From Irineochytrium annulatum (taxonomy: Eukaryota; Chytridiomycota; Chytridiomycetes; Chytridiales; Chytridiaceae), in assembly GCA_027600665.1 (NCBI GenBank), contig JADGJL010000238.1:1-29744 (forward strand): DNA of 29,744 bases, read 5' to 3'. Positions 9,201 to 21,694 of this stretch are shown here, piece after piece. The notes under the pieces are model-generated. The model ran no database searches and was not told the DNA's origin. It saw nothing but the letters and a program-made list of their open reading frames with translations. Position numbers and translations under genes: made by a program. Within the stretch, counting starts at the first letter, position 1. The number at the start of each line of letters is the position of its first letter.

Positions 9201-12200
9201 AGAGTCACATTTTGGTCAAGGAGACGGTGCCCGGGGAGGCGACAATCGCTATTTCTGGCTCGCTCGGCGTGTCATCTGCATATGCAATTCCTCCGGTCGA
9301 GGCCAAAGTCGAGAAAATTGCCGTTAACTTCAGGACTGAGTTAAAGGATATCATCAAGGAGACCAAATACTTGGACAAAATGGGACGCATGGTACCAGAG
9401 GCCGCTCTCAACGTTGCTTTGCAGGTACGCCAGCAAGTCTTTTATATTTACTTACTGTCGGTCCTTAGGATGAGAAGTACTACAATTTCGTCGAAAACCT
9501 CAATTCTATGCTGAACAGTTACGTAGGAGTCTTAGACCTGCTCGACGCTGCCGAGAAGAAGTTGCTTCAAGTGCACATCGGCGAACTAAAGAGAGTTATG
9601 AAGCCAGGCTTCACTCGCTTAAACTGGAATTCCCTCGGAATCCCGGAGTTCATTCAGAGATGCAACCTAGAGATAAACAAGTTTTCATCTATGGTGAACC
9701 AGATTCGAAAGAATTCGGCAAATATTGCGCACTCGGTGGATCAAATCAAAAAAGCGATGCTGGTTAAAGAACCCCACTCGGACGAAATTCAAGATGCTCA
9801 TGTACGTTGTCTTTTATGACATTCATTAAGCACTTCGTCAGGAATTTTTCGACTCAATCAATAAACACCGCGGCTCGGTTCTCGAGGTTATCGTACAAAA
9901 GTATAGAAGCATTGGTCCCCTGTTGATCAAGATGGAGTCCTTGGTAGCCGGCACGAACACGGGAAAAAGCAAAATGCTCAAGGAATATTACGCACACTGG
10001 GAAAAGAGGATTTATGCCGCTTTAAACTATGTACACCGAGGACATGCGAATTCTTATTCTAATCACCTTATAGCTCGTGCTAAATAACTTGCAGTTTTTG
10101 GAGAGCTTGTTGAATGCGAATCCAAAGACAAAGGGGAAGATGCGAAATGCTGCACCAGTTCGGCCTCGGCCTAAAATCATTGCGTTGTTTAAAGTGTCCG
10201 CGTCTCTATCCGCCCCAGAAATTGTTATATCACCGCTTTCGGCTGAAATTTATAAGATGATGGTGAAGTTTACCCGCTCTATCGTTGATAGCACGAAGCA
10301 GTTTCATCGATGGCAAAATGGCACTTGCATTATAACGCCGCCTCAGCGGATTGCTCAAGACGAGGACCCGATAATATTTAGCTTCCATTCGGATATCGTC
10401 AACAACCAAGGGATTGTTGCAACGATCTCACAACTGAACTCGACGATCACTAAAACGTTTTCGAATTTGAATAAGTGGTTGGATACGTGGCGGAAATATC
10501 GGCCCTTATGGAAGGTTGATAAGGTTAGTAATCAATTTGTAGCCTCTTTAACGGCTATGAAGGCAATTACTTTGGAGAAATTTGCCCAGAAGAAGCCCTC
10601 CGTTGGCGCATACGATGAAAAGCTAATATATTACACAAAAATGGCAAAAGATGTTGAGAGCCAACCCGTTATGAAAGATATTGATTTCATGCGAGTAGTT
10701 TCGTCTCCTCTGAAGTTGGCTATATCTACTGAAGCGGAGTCGTGGATTATTTCAACGGGAAAGCATCTCAACAATTCCGCAAGAGATGGGCTCGTGAGCT
10801 TGCAGGAAAGAATCTCCAAGTACGAAGAGGACCTGAAGAGGATTCCTGCGACCTTAGACGACCTGACTTTTGTCTTGAATGTTATATCTGAAATACGGAA
10901 TGCATCGGAGGACATTGAAATGAAATACCGGGACGTCATGGAAGGCTACCGCACCATGAGGATGTATGACATCGAAGCCGACCAGGAGGAGGAGGATGCC
11001 GCAAACAACCTCTCCAACACTTGGGAGTCGATGTTGATGAAAGCGACTGACGTCGATGACTCTTTAATCCCGGTCAAAGCGAAGTTCACTGAAACAACAA
11101 TGAACCAAGTGAAAGAATTCAAAGCCGATTTGAAGGTTTTCAAGGAGGAATTCTCCATGCATGGTCCGGCAACGATTGATCTGGATATGGAAAAGGGACT
11201 TTCCTTACTCAAAGGGGCGAAGGAGGCTGTTAGCTCGTACTTACTACAACGAGAAAACCTCGTGAATGCGGAGAAGCTTTTCAATCTTAACATTACGTCT
11301 TATCCGGAGCTTTTCGACCTGGAACACTCCATCAAAGAGCTTGAAAGGATTTATGAACTCTTCACAGAGGTCAAAGATGCTATAAACGGCTGGTCAACTA
11401 CCCTTTGGTCGAATCTTGATATTAGCCTTTTAAACAAAGGCATAGAGCAGTTCTCTACGCGGTTGAAAAAGATGCCCAAAGATCTTAAGCAGCTGCCGCC
11501 ATATAACGTGGTGGCGGAAAAGATTGTGACATTCAAGGACTCTATTCCGCTGTTTTCAGACTTAAAAAACGAGGCGCTTCGAGAGCGTCATTGGAAAAAG
11601 CTAATGGAAATTACGGGAAAAACATTCGACATGAACCCGGAAACGTTCACTTTGGAAAAGCTGTTCAGCATGAGCCTTCATGAGCATTCTGAGGCGATTG
11701 GCGATATCGTCGCATCGGCTATGAAGGAGTTAAGCATTGAAAACGGCATTAAAGAAGTAGAAAACACCTGGAAATCCATGAAATTCACAGTTGTGAAATA
11801 TATGAAGGGCTCTGAGGATCGTGGCTTCATTCTTGGCGGGACCGATGAAATCTCGCTGACCCTAGATGACAACGCGATGTCGTTACAATCTATGGGAGCG
11901 TCTCGATTCGTGGCGGCTTTCCTTCCTGTCGTCCAACAGTGGGAGAAGTTGTTGTCGCACATTGGTGAAGTTATTGAAGTTTGGATGGTAGTTCAAAGGA
12001 AGTGGATGTATTTGGAGTCGATCTTCATTGGGTCCGGCGATATCCGGCAACAGCTTCCCGAAGAGGCGGCGAAATTCGATCGAATCGACAAATCCTTCAA
12101 GAAGCTTATGAATGAGACGGCGAAACACAACTCTGTGATGGAATCATGCATGGCGGACGGGCGGTTGAATTTGCTTCAAAATCTGTCAAACGACCTCGAA

Positions 12201-15200
12201 TCTTGCCAAAAATCTCTGTCGGATTATCTGGAATCAAAAAGAAATGCGTTCCCGAGATTTTTCTTCATTTCCGACGAGGAGCTTCTATCTATTTTGGGGA
12301 GCCACGACCCCAAAAATGTTCAGGAGCATATCATCAAGATGTTTGATAACGTCCTGAAGTTAAACTTTGGAACTGGGAAGAACGAAAAGGCGATTGTTGG
12401 CATGCAATCGTCAGAGGGCGAAAACTTAGACTTCCGACGGGTCGTTCCGATTGAGGGGAGGGTCGAAGAATGGATGCTGGCAGTTGAAATAGAAATGAAG
12501 AAGACAAACCGCACTTTTCACAAAGAGGCTGTATTCTATTATGCGTCAATGGATAGGATAAAATGGATCTTTGCTTACCAAGGTATGGTAGATTGTTGTC
12601 CGTACGTTTAACGAAGTAAGGTATGGTGGCGTTAGCTGGCTCGCAAGTGTGGTGGACTTTTGAAGTTGAGGATGTCTTTAGAAAAATCCGTAACGGCAAC
12701 AAACTTGCAATGAAGAAGTATTCAAAAACTCTGGGCGACCAGCTTGAAAGTCTCGTTATTGAAGTCCGCTCCGACCTAAGCTCAAATGACCGGAAGAAGA
12801 TTAATTCTCAAATTATCATTGATGTCCACGCTCGCGATATCGTGGACAAGTTTGTGCGAGACTCAATTATGGATGAAAATGAATTTGAGTGGGAATCTCA
12901 ACTTCGGTTTTATTGGGACCGAGCAGCCGATGAGCTCTTAGTAAGGCAGTGTAACGGCGTCTTCGATTACGGCTACGAGTACATGGGACTAAATGGTCGC
13001 TTGGTTATCACTCCCCTTACAGACCGATGCTACTTGACTTTAACGCAGGCTTTGTCGATGAAATTGGGAGGTGCTCCTGCCGGTCCTGCTGGAACGTAAG
13101 TTTTTTCCGGGGTTCTACGGTTTTTAAACAAATAATAGCGGTAAAACGGAAACGGTAAAAGATCTTGCGAAAGCTTTGGGTCTTCTTTGCATGGTTACCA
13201 ACTGCGGTGAAGGCATGGATTACCAATCTATGGGCAAAATTTTTGCGGGTTTAGTGCAGTCCGGCGCTTGGGGATGCTTTGATGAGTTTAATCGGATTGA
13301 ACTCGCTGTTTTGTCCGTCATTTCCGCTCAAATCAAAACAATTCAAAACGCACTTGTGATGGGCCTTAAAAGATTTCAGTTCGAAGGGAACGAGATTGCG
13401 CTTGATAAGAAGACCGGAATCTTTATCACGATGAATCCTGGATACGCAGGACGAACGGAGTTGCCTGACAACTTAAAAGCGCTTTTCCGACCCGTCGTTA
13501 TGGCAGTGCCCGATTTAGAGCTTATTTGCGAAATTATGCTGTTCTCCGAGGGATTTACGATGGCGAAGGGCCTTGCCAAGAAAATGGTTGTTTTGTACAA
13601 ACTTGCTAAGGGCCAGCTTAGTAAACAACACCATTACGACTTTGGTCTTCGGGCGCTAAAGTCTGTTCTGGTTATGGCTGGGTCGTTAAAGCGAGGATCT
13701 CCGGATCTCAACGAAGACGTTGTGCTAATGAGAGCTCTTAGAGATATGAATTTGCCAAAGTTTGTGTTCGAAGATGTTCCATTATTCCTTGGTTTAATCG
13801 GCGACCTTTTTCCGGGTCTGGACTGCCCGCGTGTGAGGTACCCGAATTTTAACGACGCTGTTGAGGATGTTCTACGGGACGGGCATTTCATTCAAGTGGC
13901 CGACCAGGTCGACAAAGTTGTACAATTATATGAAACCATGTTGACTAGACATACGACGATGGTGGTCGGCCCGTCCGGTGGTGGAAAATCTGTTGTGATC
14001 GAGACGCTAGCAAAAGCGCAGACTAAACTTGGAATTCCGACAAAATTATATCTACTCAACCCGAAAGCAGTTACCGTCGCAGAGCTGTATGGTGTTCTAG
14101 ACCCTATCACACGAGATTGGACGGACGGACTGCTTTCAAATATTTTTCGGGAAGTTAATCGTCCGACTGATAAAAAGGAGCGAAAGTATATCGTTTTTGA
14201 CGGTGACGTGGACGCTGTTTGGGTTGAGAACATGAACTCTGTTATGGACGACAACAAGCTGCTTACTCTGCCGAACGGCGAACGTATCCGTTTGCAAAAG
14301 CATATTTCGCTGTTGTTTGAGGTTGGCGACTTGCAATATGCCTCGCCGGCAACCGTATCTCGCTGCGGTATGGTCTATATGGACCCTAAAAATCTGGGAT
14401 ACAAGCCCCTTTTCCAAAAATGGGTCAACATGCGGCAAAATAAAGCTGAGGGTGATATTCTCATGAGGCTATTCTTAAAATATGTTCCCGCTGCTGTGGA
14501 TCTCGTTGTGGAAGGAACTTTCGAGGGCTTCAGTGGTGAGCCGTTGAAAAGGGTTATACCCGTGACGCCGCTATCAATGATTTCGCAGCTTTGTACCATT
14601 TTGGAGATGCAGCTAGTAGATCCAAAGCAATGCACTCAGGAGATGATTGTAGAAGGCATGTTCGTGCAAGCGCTAGTTTGGTCCGTCGGTGCAAACTTGC
14701 TGGAAGACGACAGGACGAAATTTTCGGACGCCATCAAGAAAACGTCAGAGCTACCGCTTGTTCATACGGCGGCTCCAACGCTCCTAGGTCAGCTTCCAGG
14801 GTCGGAGAAGTCCCTCTACGATTTCCATTTTGACGCGACAGAGTTGCAATGGATATCGTGGACAAATTATGTTCCTCAATATCAACATAACCGAGCCGTT
14901 GCCTTCTACAACATTTTAGTGCCAACTTCCGATACTGTGAAACATACATGGCTTCTTGAAAAGTTGATTAGTATAAAGAGGCCGGTTCTGTTTGTTGGAG
15001 AAGTAGGAACTTCGAAGACTGTAACGGTGCAAAATTACCTTCGACAGCTACCCTCAGACCGAAACTTGGTCTTAAACATCAACTTTTCGTCGCGAACAAC
15101 GTCGCTAGATGTGCAAAGAAATCTGGAAGTCAACGTTGAGAAAAGGACAAAGGATACATACGGCCCTGCGGCCGGAAAGCGGCTCGTGGTTTTCGTTGAC

Positions 15201-18200
15201 GACTTGAATATGCCGTCTAGAGATACGTACGGAACGCAGCAGCCGATAGCTCTTCTGAAACTCCTCATTGAACGTGGGGGGTTATATGATCGCGGCAAGG
15301 AGCTAAGCTGGAAGTATCTCAAGGACGTACAATTTGTCGGTGCGATGGGAACTCCGGGAGGCGGAAGGAACGATATTGATCCCCGATTTGCCTCGTTATT
15401 CTCTGTTTTTAATATCACTTTCCCGAAGGAAACGAGCTTATACAGAATTTATTCAAGCATTATCGAAGGTAAGCATCAGCGTCTCTCTGCGTGATGCCTG
15501 ATGATCTGAAGGACATACCACTACGTTCAATGAGGACGTGAAGACTGTGGCAAAGAAATTGACAAACATCACCCTCAGGCTTTATACTGAAGTGGTGAAA
15601 AGCTTGATGCCCACCCCGTCGAAATTTCATTATATTTTCAATCTAAGGGATATTTCGAGAGTTTACGAAGGACTGTGTCTCGCTACTCCTGACCATTTTG
15701 ATAAAGGGCGCCAATTCATTCGCTTATGGCGGAATGAGGCACTGCGCGTCTTTCATGACCGGCTGACGACGGACCTTGACAAGGTAAGTTTCGATGACGT
15801 CTGCATAACGCTAATCATTATCAATAGGATTACGTTAACAAGCTGGTCAACCGGCTCATTCTTGACAATTTCGAAGCAGATGAAGAATATGCCACCCACA
15901 ATCCGATCTTGTTTGGCGACTTCCGACACGCTATGCATGAGGAGTCAGCGCGCCTTTACGAGGATCTTCTGGACTTCACAGCGGTGCGGCCCATTTTCCA
16001 GGAGATTTTGGAAGAGTATAACGACAAGTTCAACAAAATGAACCTCGTTCTGTTTGAAGACGCTCTAGATCATTTGACGAGAGTTCATCGCGTGATTCGA
16101 ATGAAGCGTGGACACGCGCTCCTCATGGGTGTCGGAGGATCTGGAAAGCAATCGCTAACTCGCTTGGCGGCTTTCGCGGCTGGTTACCGCGTGTTTGAAA
16201 TTGTTTTAACTCGCGGCTACGGCGAGGTCGAGTTTAGGGATAGCCTTAAGGCTCTATACTCTCAGCTTGCTTCAGGAGTCAAGACGGTTTTCATGTTTAC
16301 TGACGCCCATGTCGCACAGGAGGGCTTCCTCGAGCTGATAAACAATATGTTGACAACTGGAATGGTTCCTGCGCTCTATGACGACGATGAGAAGGAGGTC
16401 ATTCTCGGCTCCATTCGAGATGAGGTGACAAAGCTGGGGATTGTTCAAAACCGAGAAAATATGTGGCAATTTCTCGTCGACAAGTGCAGTAACAATATGC
16501 ACATCGTCCTCTGTATGTCTCCTCAAGGTGATAAGTTACGTGAAAGATGTAGATCCTTCCCGGGCCTCGTGAACAACACGATGATTGACTACTTCCCGCC
16601 GTGGCCGGAGCAGGCCCTATTTTCGGTCGCGGACGCTTTCTTGAAGGATAATTTGGTCTCCTTCGAACACCGACCCGCAGTAGTTACGCACATGGTGACT
16701 GTTCATCTATCGGTTGGCGACATTAGCGCCGCTTTCCTTCAAAAGTATCGGAGGGCAAACTACGTGACGCCTAAAAACTACCTTGACTACATCAGTTCAT
16801 ACAACAAGCTATTAGCGGAAAATAGGGAGCTTAATGGGAAACTTTGCCTTCGCCTCGAGTCGGGTCTTGGGAAACTTGAAGAATCGTCGAAGCAGCTGGA
16901 CGCTCTCAATATTCAACTTGCCGAGCAAAATATTGCTGTCCGAAACAAAACGGAAGCCTGCAACAAGCTCCTCGAGGTTATTACGACGAACACGAAGGAG
17001 GCGGAGGAGAAGAAGGAGCTTGCGGAGGCGAAAGGAAAGGAGTTGGATTCGCAAAATATTCAAATTGCAAAGGATAAAGAAGAAGCCGAGTCAGCCTTGG
17101 CTGAGGCATTACCCGCTCTTGAAGAAGCCAAACTTGCTTTAAATGGTGAGAATCATGTTGTCAGATGGCTCGTAACTATTGTTAATAGGTCTCTCGAACT
17201 CGGAGATTACGGAAATTCGGTCGTTTGCGAAGCCACCTAAAGAGGTGCAGAAGGTGTGCGAGTGTGTTTGCGTGATTAAGGGGATCAAAGACGTTTCATG
17301 GAAGAGCGCCAAAACGATGATGAGTCAAGTAAGCACTTGATAAGGGCTATGTGAACTGATACTCTGCAGACCGACTTTAAATCGTCGCTGTCGACGTTGG
17401 ACATCGACAGCATATCGAGCGCACAAATAAAGGCTGTGAAGACGATTTTGCGCGAAATGGATGTATCTGTATCACGTATGCAGGAAATTTCGTCGGCTGG
17501 AGCCGGGCTGTTGAAATTTGTTCTCGCTGTAGTTGGGTATTGCAACGTCGCTAAGCAGATCCAGCCGAAGCGGCAAGCGGTGGCGCAACTTGAGAGAAAC
17601 CTTGCGCTCTCTAAGAACGAGTTTGAGAAGATTACGAAAGAGCTTTTACGGCTTAATGAGGAGTTGACGAATTTGCAGCAGAACTTCCACCAAGCGAAAG
17701 CGGAGCAACTTGAATTGAAACAAATGGCTGAGGTAACTTGTACTGAGTTTTACCTAAAACTTATTATAATGAAGATTATGGAGCGCCGACTGCAGGCAGC
17801 CGATAAACTGATCTCCGGATTAGGCTCCGAGCGGATCCGGTGGGCAAAAGATCTTGAGCTCTTAAAGGAGCAAAGGACGCAACTTCTCGGAGACTGTTTG
17901 CTTGTTTCTGGCTTCCTTAGCTATACCGGCGCTTTTAATTGGGAGTTGAGAAACGAGCTAATTTACAAGCGGTGGATGGTGGATCTGGCCTCAAAAGCTG
18001 TTCCAATAAGCTCAAATTTCAAGGTGGAGAGGCTTCTCGTAACGGACGTAGAGATGAGTCGGTGGGCCCAGGAGGGACTTCCGGCGGACGAGCTGTCGAT
18101 ACAAAATGGTATTCTGACGACGAAAGCGTCGAGGTTCCCTCTTTGCATAGATCCGCAGCAGCAGGCTTTAAGCTGGATCCGGAAGAAGGAAGCTGGAGAT

Positions 18201-21200
18201 AACTTAAAAGTCTCATCCTTTACCGATCCTGATTTCTTAAAGCATCTTGGTTAGTACATCGGCAATTTCCCCGACAGTCTTTTCTTGCTAAACTTTTGAT
18301 TAGAAATGGCCGTTACGTATGGTTTCCCTTTCCTTTTTGAAGATGTGGACGAATATATCGACCCGGTTATCGACAACCTGCTCGAAAAAAATATCAAAAT
18401 TGCGGGCGCTAGAAAGTTCATCGTTCTCGGTGACAAAGAAGTAGACTATGACCCAAACTTCCGACTCTATCTCACATCAAGACTTGCGAACCCAACGTAT
18501 TCCCCCAAAGTCTTCGGCTCCGCTATGGTTATCAATTACTCGGTCACATTCAAGGGGTTAAGCGATCAACTTTTGAACGTAGTCGTTGCACATGAGCGCA
18601 AGGAGCTAGAAGAGCAAAGAGAAAGACTCATATCCGAGATGAGCGCTAACAAGAGCTTACTGAAGGATCTTGAGGACACCTTGCTTCGCGAACTTGCCTC
18701 GTCGACAGGCCTAATGCTTGACAATATCGAACTCATTCGCACGCTTGAAGAGACAAAATCGAAGGCTACTGAAATAGCACAAAAACTTGTACTCGCCAAC
18801 CACACCTCGGCAGAGGTCGAAGCGTCCAGAGACGCATATCGCCCCGCCGCGAAGTGTGGTGCTGTTCTCTTCTTCGTCCTTGCAGAACTTTCGACCATCA
18901 ACCCGATGTATGAGTACTCTCTAAATGCCTTCTTGGAGGTCTTCGTCTCGTCACTCCACCGAAGCAAGCCTGATCCGGTGCTATCGAAGCGGTTAGCGAA
19001 GATTACGGACACATTAAAATACGCCGTCTACAACTACGCCTGCACGGGTCTCTTCGAAAGGCATAAGCTTATGTTCTCGTTCCAAATGACTATTAAGCTG
19101 ATGGAGGCTGACGGGAATATTGACCCCTACGAGCTGAATTTTTTCATCAAAGGCGACATCACCCTTGACGCCGTGTCCACGCCGAAGCCGTTCACGTGGC
19201 TGTTGGATCAAGGCTGGAAGGATCTTCTTCGACTCGCGACGATCAACGCGGCCTTCTCGAGCGTCGTCGACGACTTGTCTCAAAACGAGGCCGTCTGGAA
19301 GCAGTGGGCACGCCACGAGACACCAGAGACCGAGTTGTTCCCGATGGACTACTCCGAGCGCCTGACGGCTTTTCAACAGCTTTGCCTCCTGCGGTGCTTC
19401 CGTATCGACCGTGTCTACAATGCCGTTACTGGCTTCGTCATCAAACACATGGGCGAAAAGTACGTCATGCCGCCAGTCATTAACTTCCAAAACATTTTCG
19501 AGCAATCCTCCCCCACGGGTCCTGTCGTCTTCATCCTGTCACCTGGCGCGGACCCCCAAAGTGACCTTCAAAAACTGGCGGAGCAACTCGGCTTCGGTGG
19601 AAATCGACTTAAATTTCTGTCACTCGGCCAGGGTCAGGCGCCAATCGCCCTCCAGCTTCTCGAAACCGCCGTCGCCAGAGGACAATGGCTGATGCTACAG
19701 AATTGCCACCTGCTCGTCGCATGGCTCCGGACGCTCGAAAAGGTGCTCGAAAAGATTGATAAACCCCACCGAGACTTCCGGCTCTGGCTCACGACCGAAC
19801 CTACGCCTTCGTTCCCGATCGGTATTCTCCAACGCTCGCTCAAGGTCGTCACCGAGCCCCCTAACGGCCTTAAGTTAAACATCCGCTCAAGCTACTTCAA
19901 GATTACGGAGGAGGCCCTCCAGGACTGCTACCACGAGTCCTTTAAGCCCCTCGTCTTCGTCCTCGCCTTCTTCCACGCGGTCCAGCAGGAGCGGGGTAAA
20001 TATGGAAAGATTGGCTGGAACGTCCGATACGACTTCAATGAGAGCGATTTCCGAGTCTCGCTTACCATCCTCCGGACCTACCTCAACAAGACCGCGGCCG
20101 CGGCCGATGGGAAGATTCCATGGACGACGCTGAGGTACCTCATCGGCGAAACTATCTACGGCGGGAGGGTGACGGACGATTACGATCGTAGGGTACTGAT
20201 GACATACTTGGAGGAATACTTGGGCGACTTCATCTTCGATACCTTCCAGCCGTTTGCCTTTTTCGCGAACTCTCAGGTGCAGTACGTCGTGCCGAAGGCA
20301 ATCACGCGGGACGACTACATCAATTACATCGAAAGTCTTCCGCTCACGAACGCGCCTGACGTTTTTGGCCTGCACCCCGATGCCGAGATCGGGTAAAACT
20401 ATTACTTCGGCTTTTTTGCCTCTACTAATTCTGTTGTTTGCCGCTGATAGATACCTTACAACGGCCGTGAAGGATATGTGGGGTCAGCTGATTTCCCTGC
20501 AGCCCCGCACGGCCGAGGGTGTCGGCGGTATTAGCCGCGAAGACTTCATCGCCAACATTGCGAACGACATCCTCGGCAAGTTGCCGGCACCGTTTGAGAT
20601 TGCTCGTATTCAGAAGGCCCTCGCAGCCCTCGGCACCATCTCCCCGACGCAGGTCGTCCTCCTCCAAGAGCTCGAGCGGTGGAACAACCTCGTCGAGACC
20701 ATGTCCCTCTCCCTCCGCGACCTCCGGCGCGCCCTCAAGGGCGAGATCGGCATGTCAGCAAAGCTCGACGAGCTCGCGTCGAGCCTCTTTAACGGCGCCC
20801 TCCCTCCCATATGGCGCCACCTTGCGCCCCAAACGGAGAAGGGCCTGGGGTCGTGGATGAGTCACTTCGAGCGCCGCCATAACCAGTACAACAACTGGAT
20901 CAAGAACGGCGAGCCCGTCGTCATTTGGCTGTCGGGTCTCCACGTGCCCGAGGCGTACATTACCGCGCTCGTTCAGACGACGTGCAGACGCAACGGCTGG
21001 CCGCTGGACAGGAGCACACTCTACACGCAGGTTACGAGCTACGTGGACGCGAAGGACGTGCCCGAGCGCGCACCGTCGGGGTGCTACGTGCAGGGGCTCT
21101 ACCTGGAGGGGGCAGGATGGGACGTGCAGAAGGGATGCCTGGTAAGGCTAGAAAGCGGGAGCCGTTTGCTGCAGGAGCTGCCCATACTTCGGATCATCCC

Positions 21201-21375
21201 GATAGAATCGTACCGGTTGAAGCTCGTCAACACGTTCCGGACGCCGGTGTATACAACGCAGCTCCGGAGGAACGCGAGCGGGATTGGGTGGGTGTTCGAC
21301 GCCGACCTGAGCACGAACGACCACGTTAGCCATTGGGTCTTGCAGGGTGTGTCGCTGTTGCTGAACACGGACTGA
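6202..21375 (+). CDS. DNAH10: Axonemal dynein heavy chain, inner-arm I1/f alpha (DNAH10) type
   Basis: Exons: 6202-6730, 6770-6846, 6893-7160, 7210-7631, 7675-7932, 7975-8196, 8239-8513, 8553-8810, 8860-8972, 9025-9107, 9149-9424, 9469-9801, 9842-10030, 10074-12582, 12621-13095, 13139-15468, 15512-15783, 15828-17145, 17189-17328, 17370-17732, 17775-18249, 18304-20392, 20451-21375. They total 14,199 nt, about 4732 residues. The tail and linker precede six AAA modules. P-loops: AAA1 GPAGTGKT (about residue 2092, split by intron 13096-13138), AAA2 GPSGGGKS (13968-13991), AAA3 GEVGTSKT (14997-15020), AAA4 GVGGSGKQ (16128-16151). AAA1 Walker B CFDEFN is at 13275-13292. The coiled-coil stalk and microtubule-binding tip fall at about 16840-17800. 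The C-terminus, with WLSGLHVPEAYITALVQ, RTPVYTTQLRR and a HWVLQG...LNTD ending, is of the DNAH10 kind, so this should be the alpha motor of the two-headed I1 inner arm, which controls flagellar waveform. An acidic Ala/Ser/Glu-rich insert lies at about residues 120-260. The exon 2 acceptor could also be 6775. Confidence 0.9.
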
Positions 21376-21694
21376 TTGGTGTGAATACGATTTTGCTGTG
21401 TCGTTTTTGGCTCTCTCTCTATTTCTTGTCCACATCGTCCTATTCTTTTTTGCACTAGATTGTACAGAGATATGCACCGAGTTGCATTTAAAACATTCCC
21501 GTTGGTAAATAATAATTAAAATAGCACAATACTTTGAAGCATAGCAAAGAAAGACTCCATGAAGTAAACGCATGCTGATGGATCATGGAGATTAAGTCTC
21601 CAGCCAACGCGTCTTATTATTTGAGATCGTGCCGCCTCCATATCATCTTTACCACATCGCCATCCGCCCGCGCAGTCTCCGCATCTAGCAGAAT
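21376..21694. other. Spacer between dynein and PP6 genes
   Basis: It begins with a pyrimidine-rich stretch at about 21400-21450 (probable dynein 3' UTR), then an AT-rich part around 21500-21530 (TAAATAATAATTAAAATAG) that could serve as a weak poly(A) or core promoter element. No ORF here has family support; the minus-strand frames crossing it are antisense to the dynein 3' end. Confidence 0.4.

Noticed and set aside
18566..20375. Several minus-strand frames of 148-163 residues opposite the dynein 3' end
   Set aside because: GC-rich codons on the plus strand leave few stops on the complement; the plus strand encodes conserved AAA5/AAA6 and C-terminal sequence.
6731..20450. Many frame changes in the dynein region, suggesting a decayed gene
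   Set aside because: Each is explained by a short GT-AG intron, the spliced total is a multiple of three, and all motor motifs are intact.
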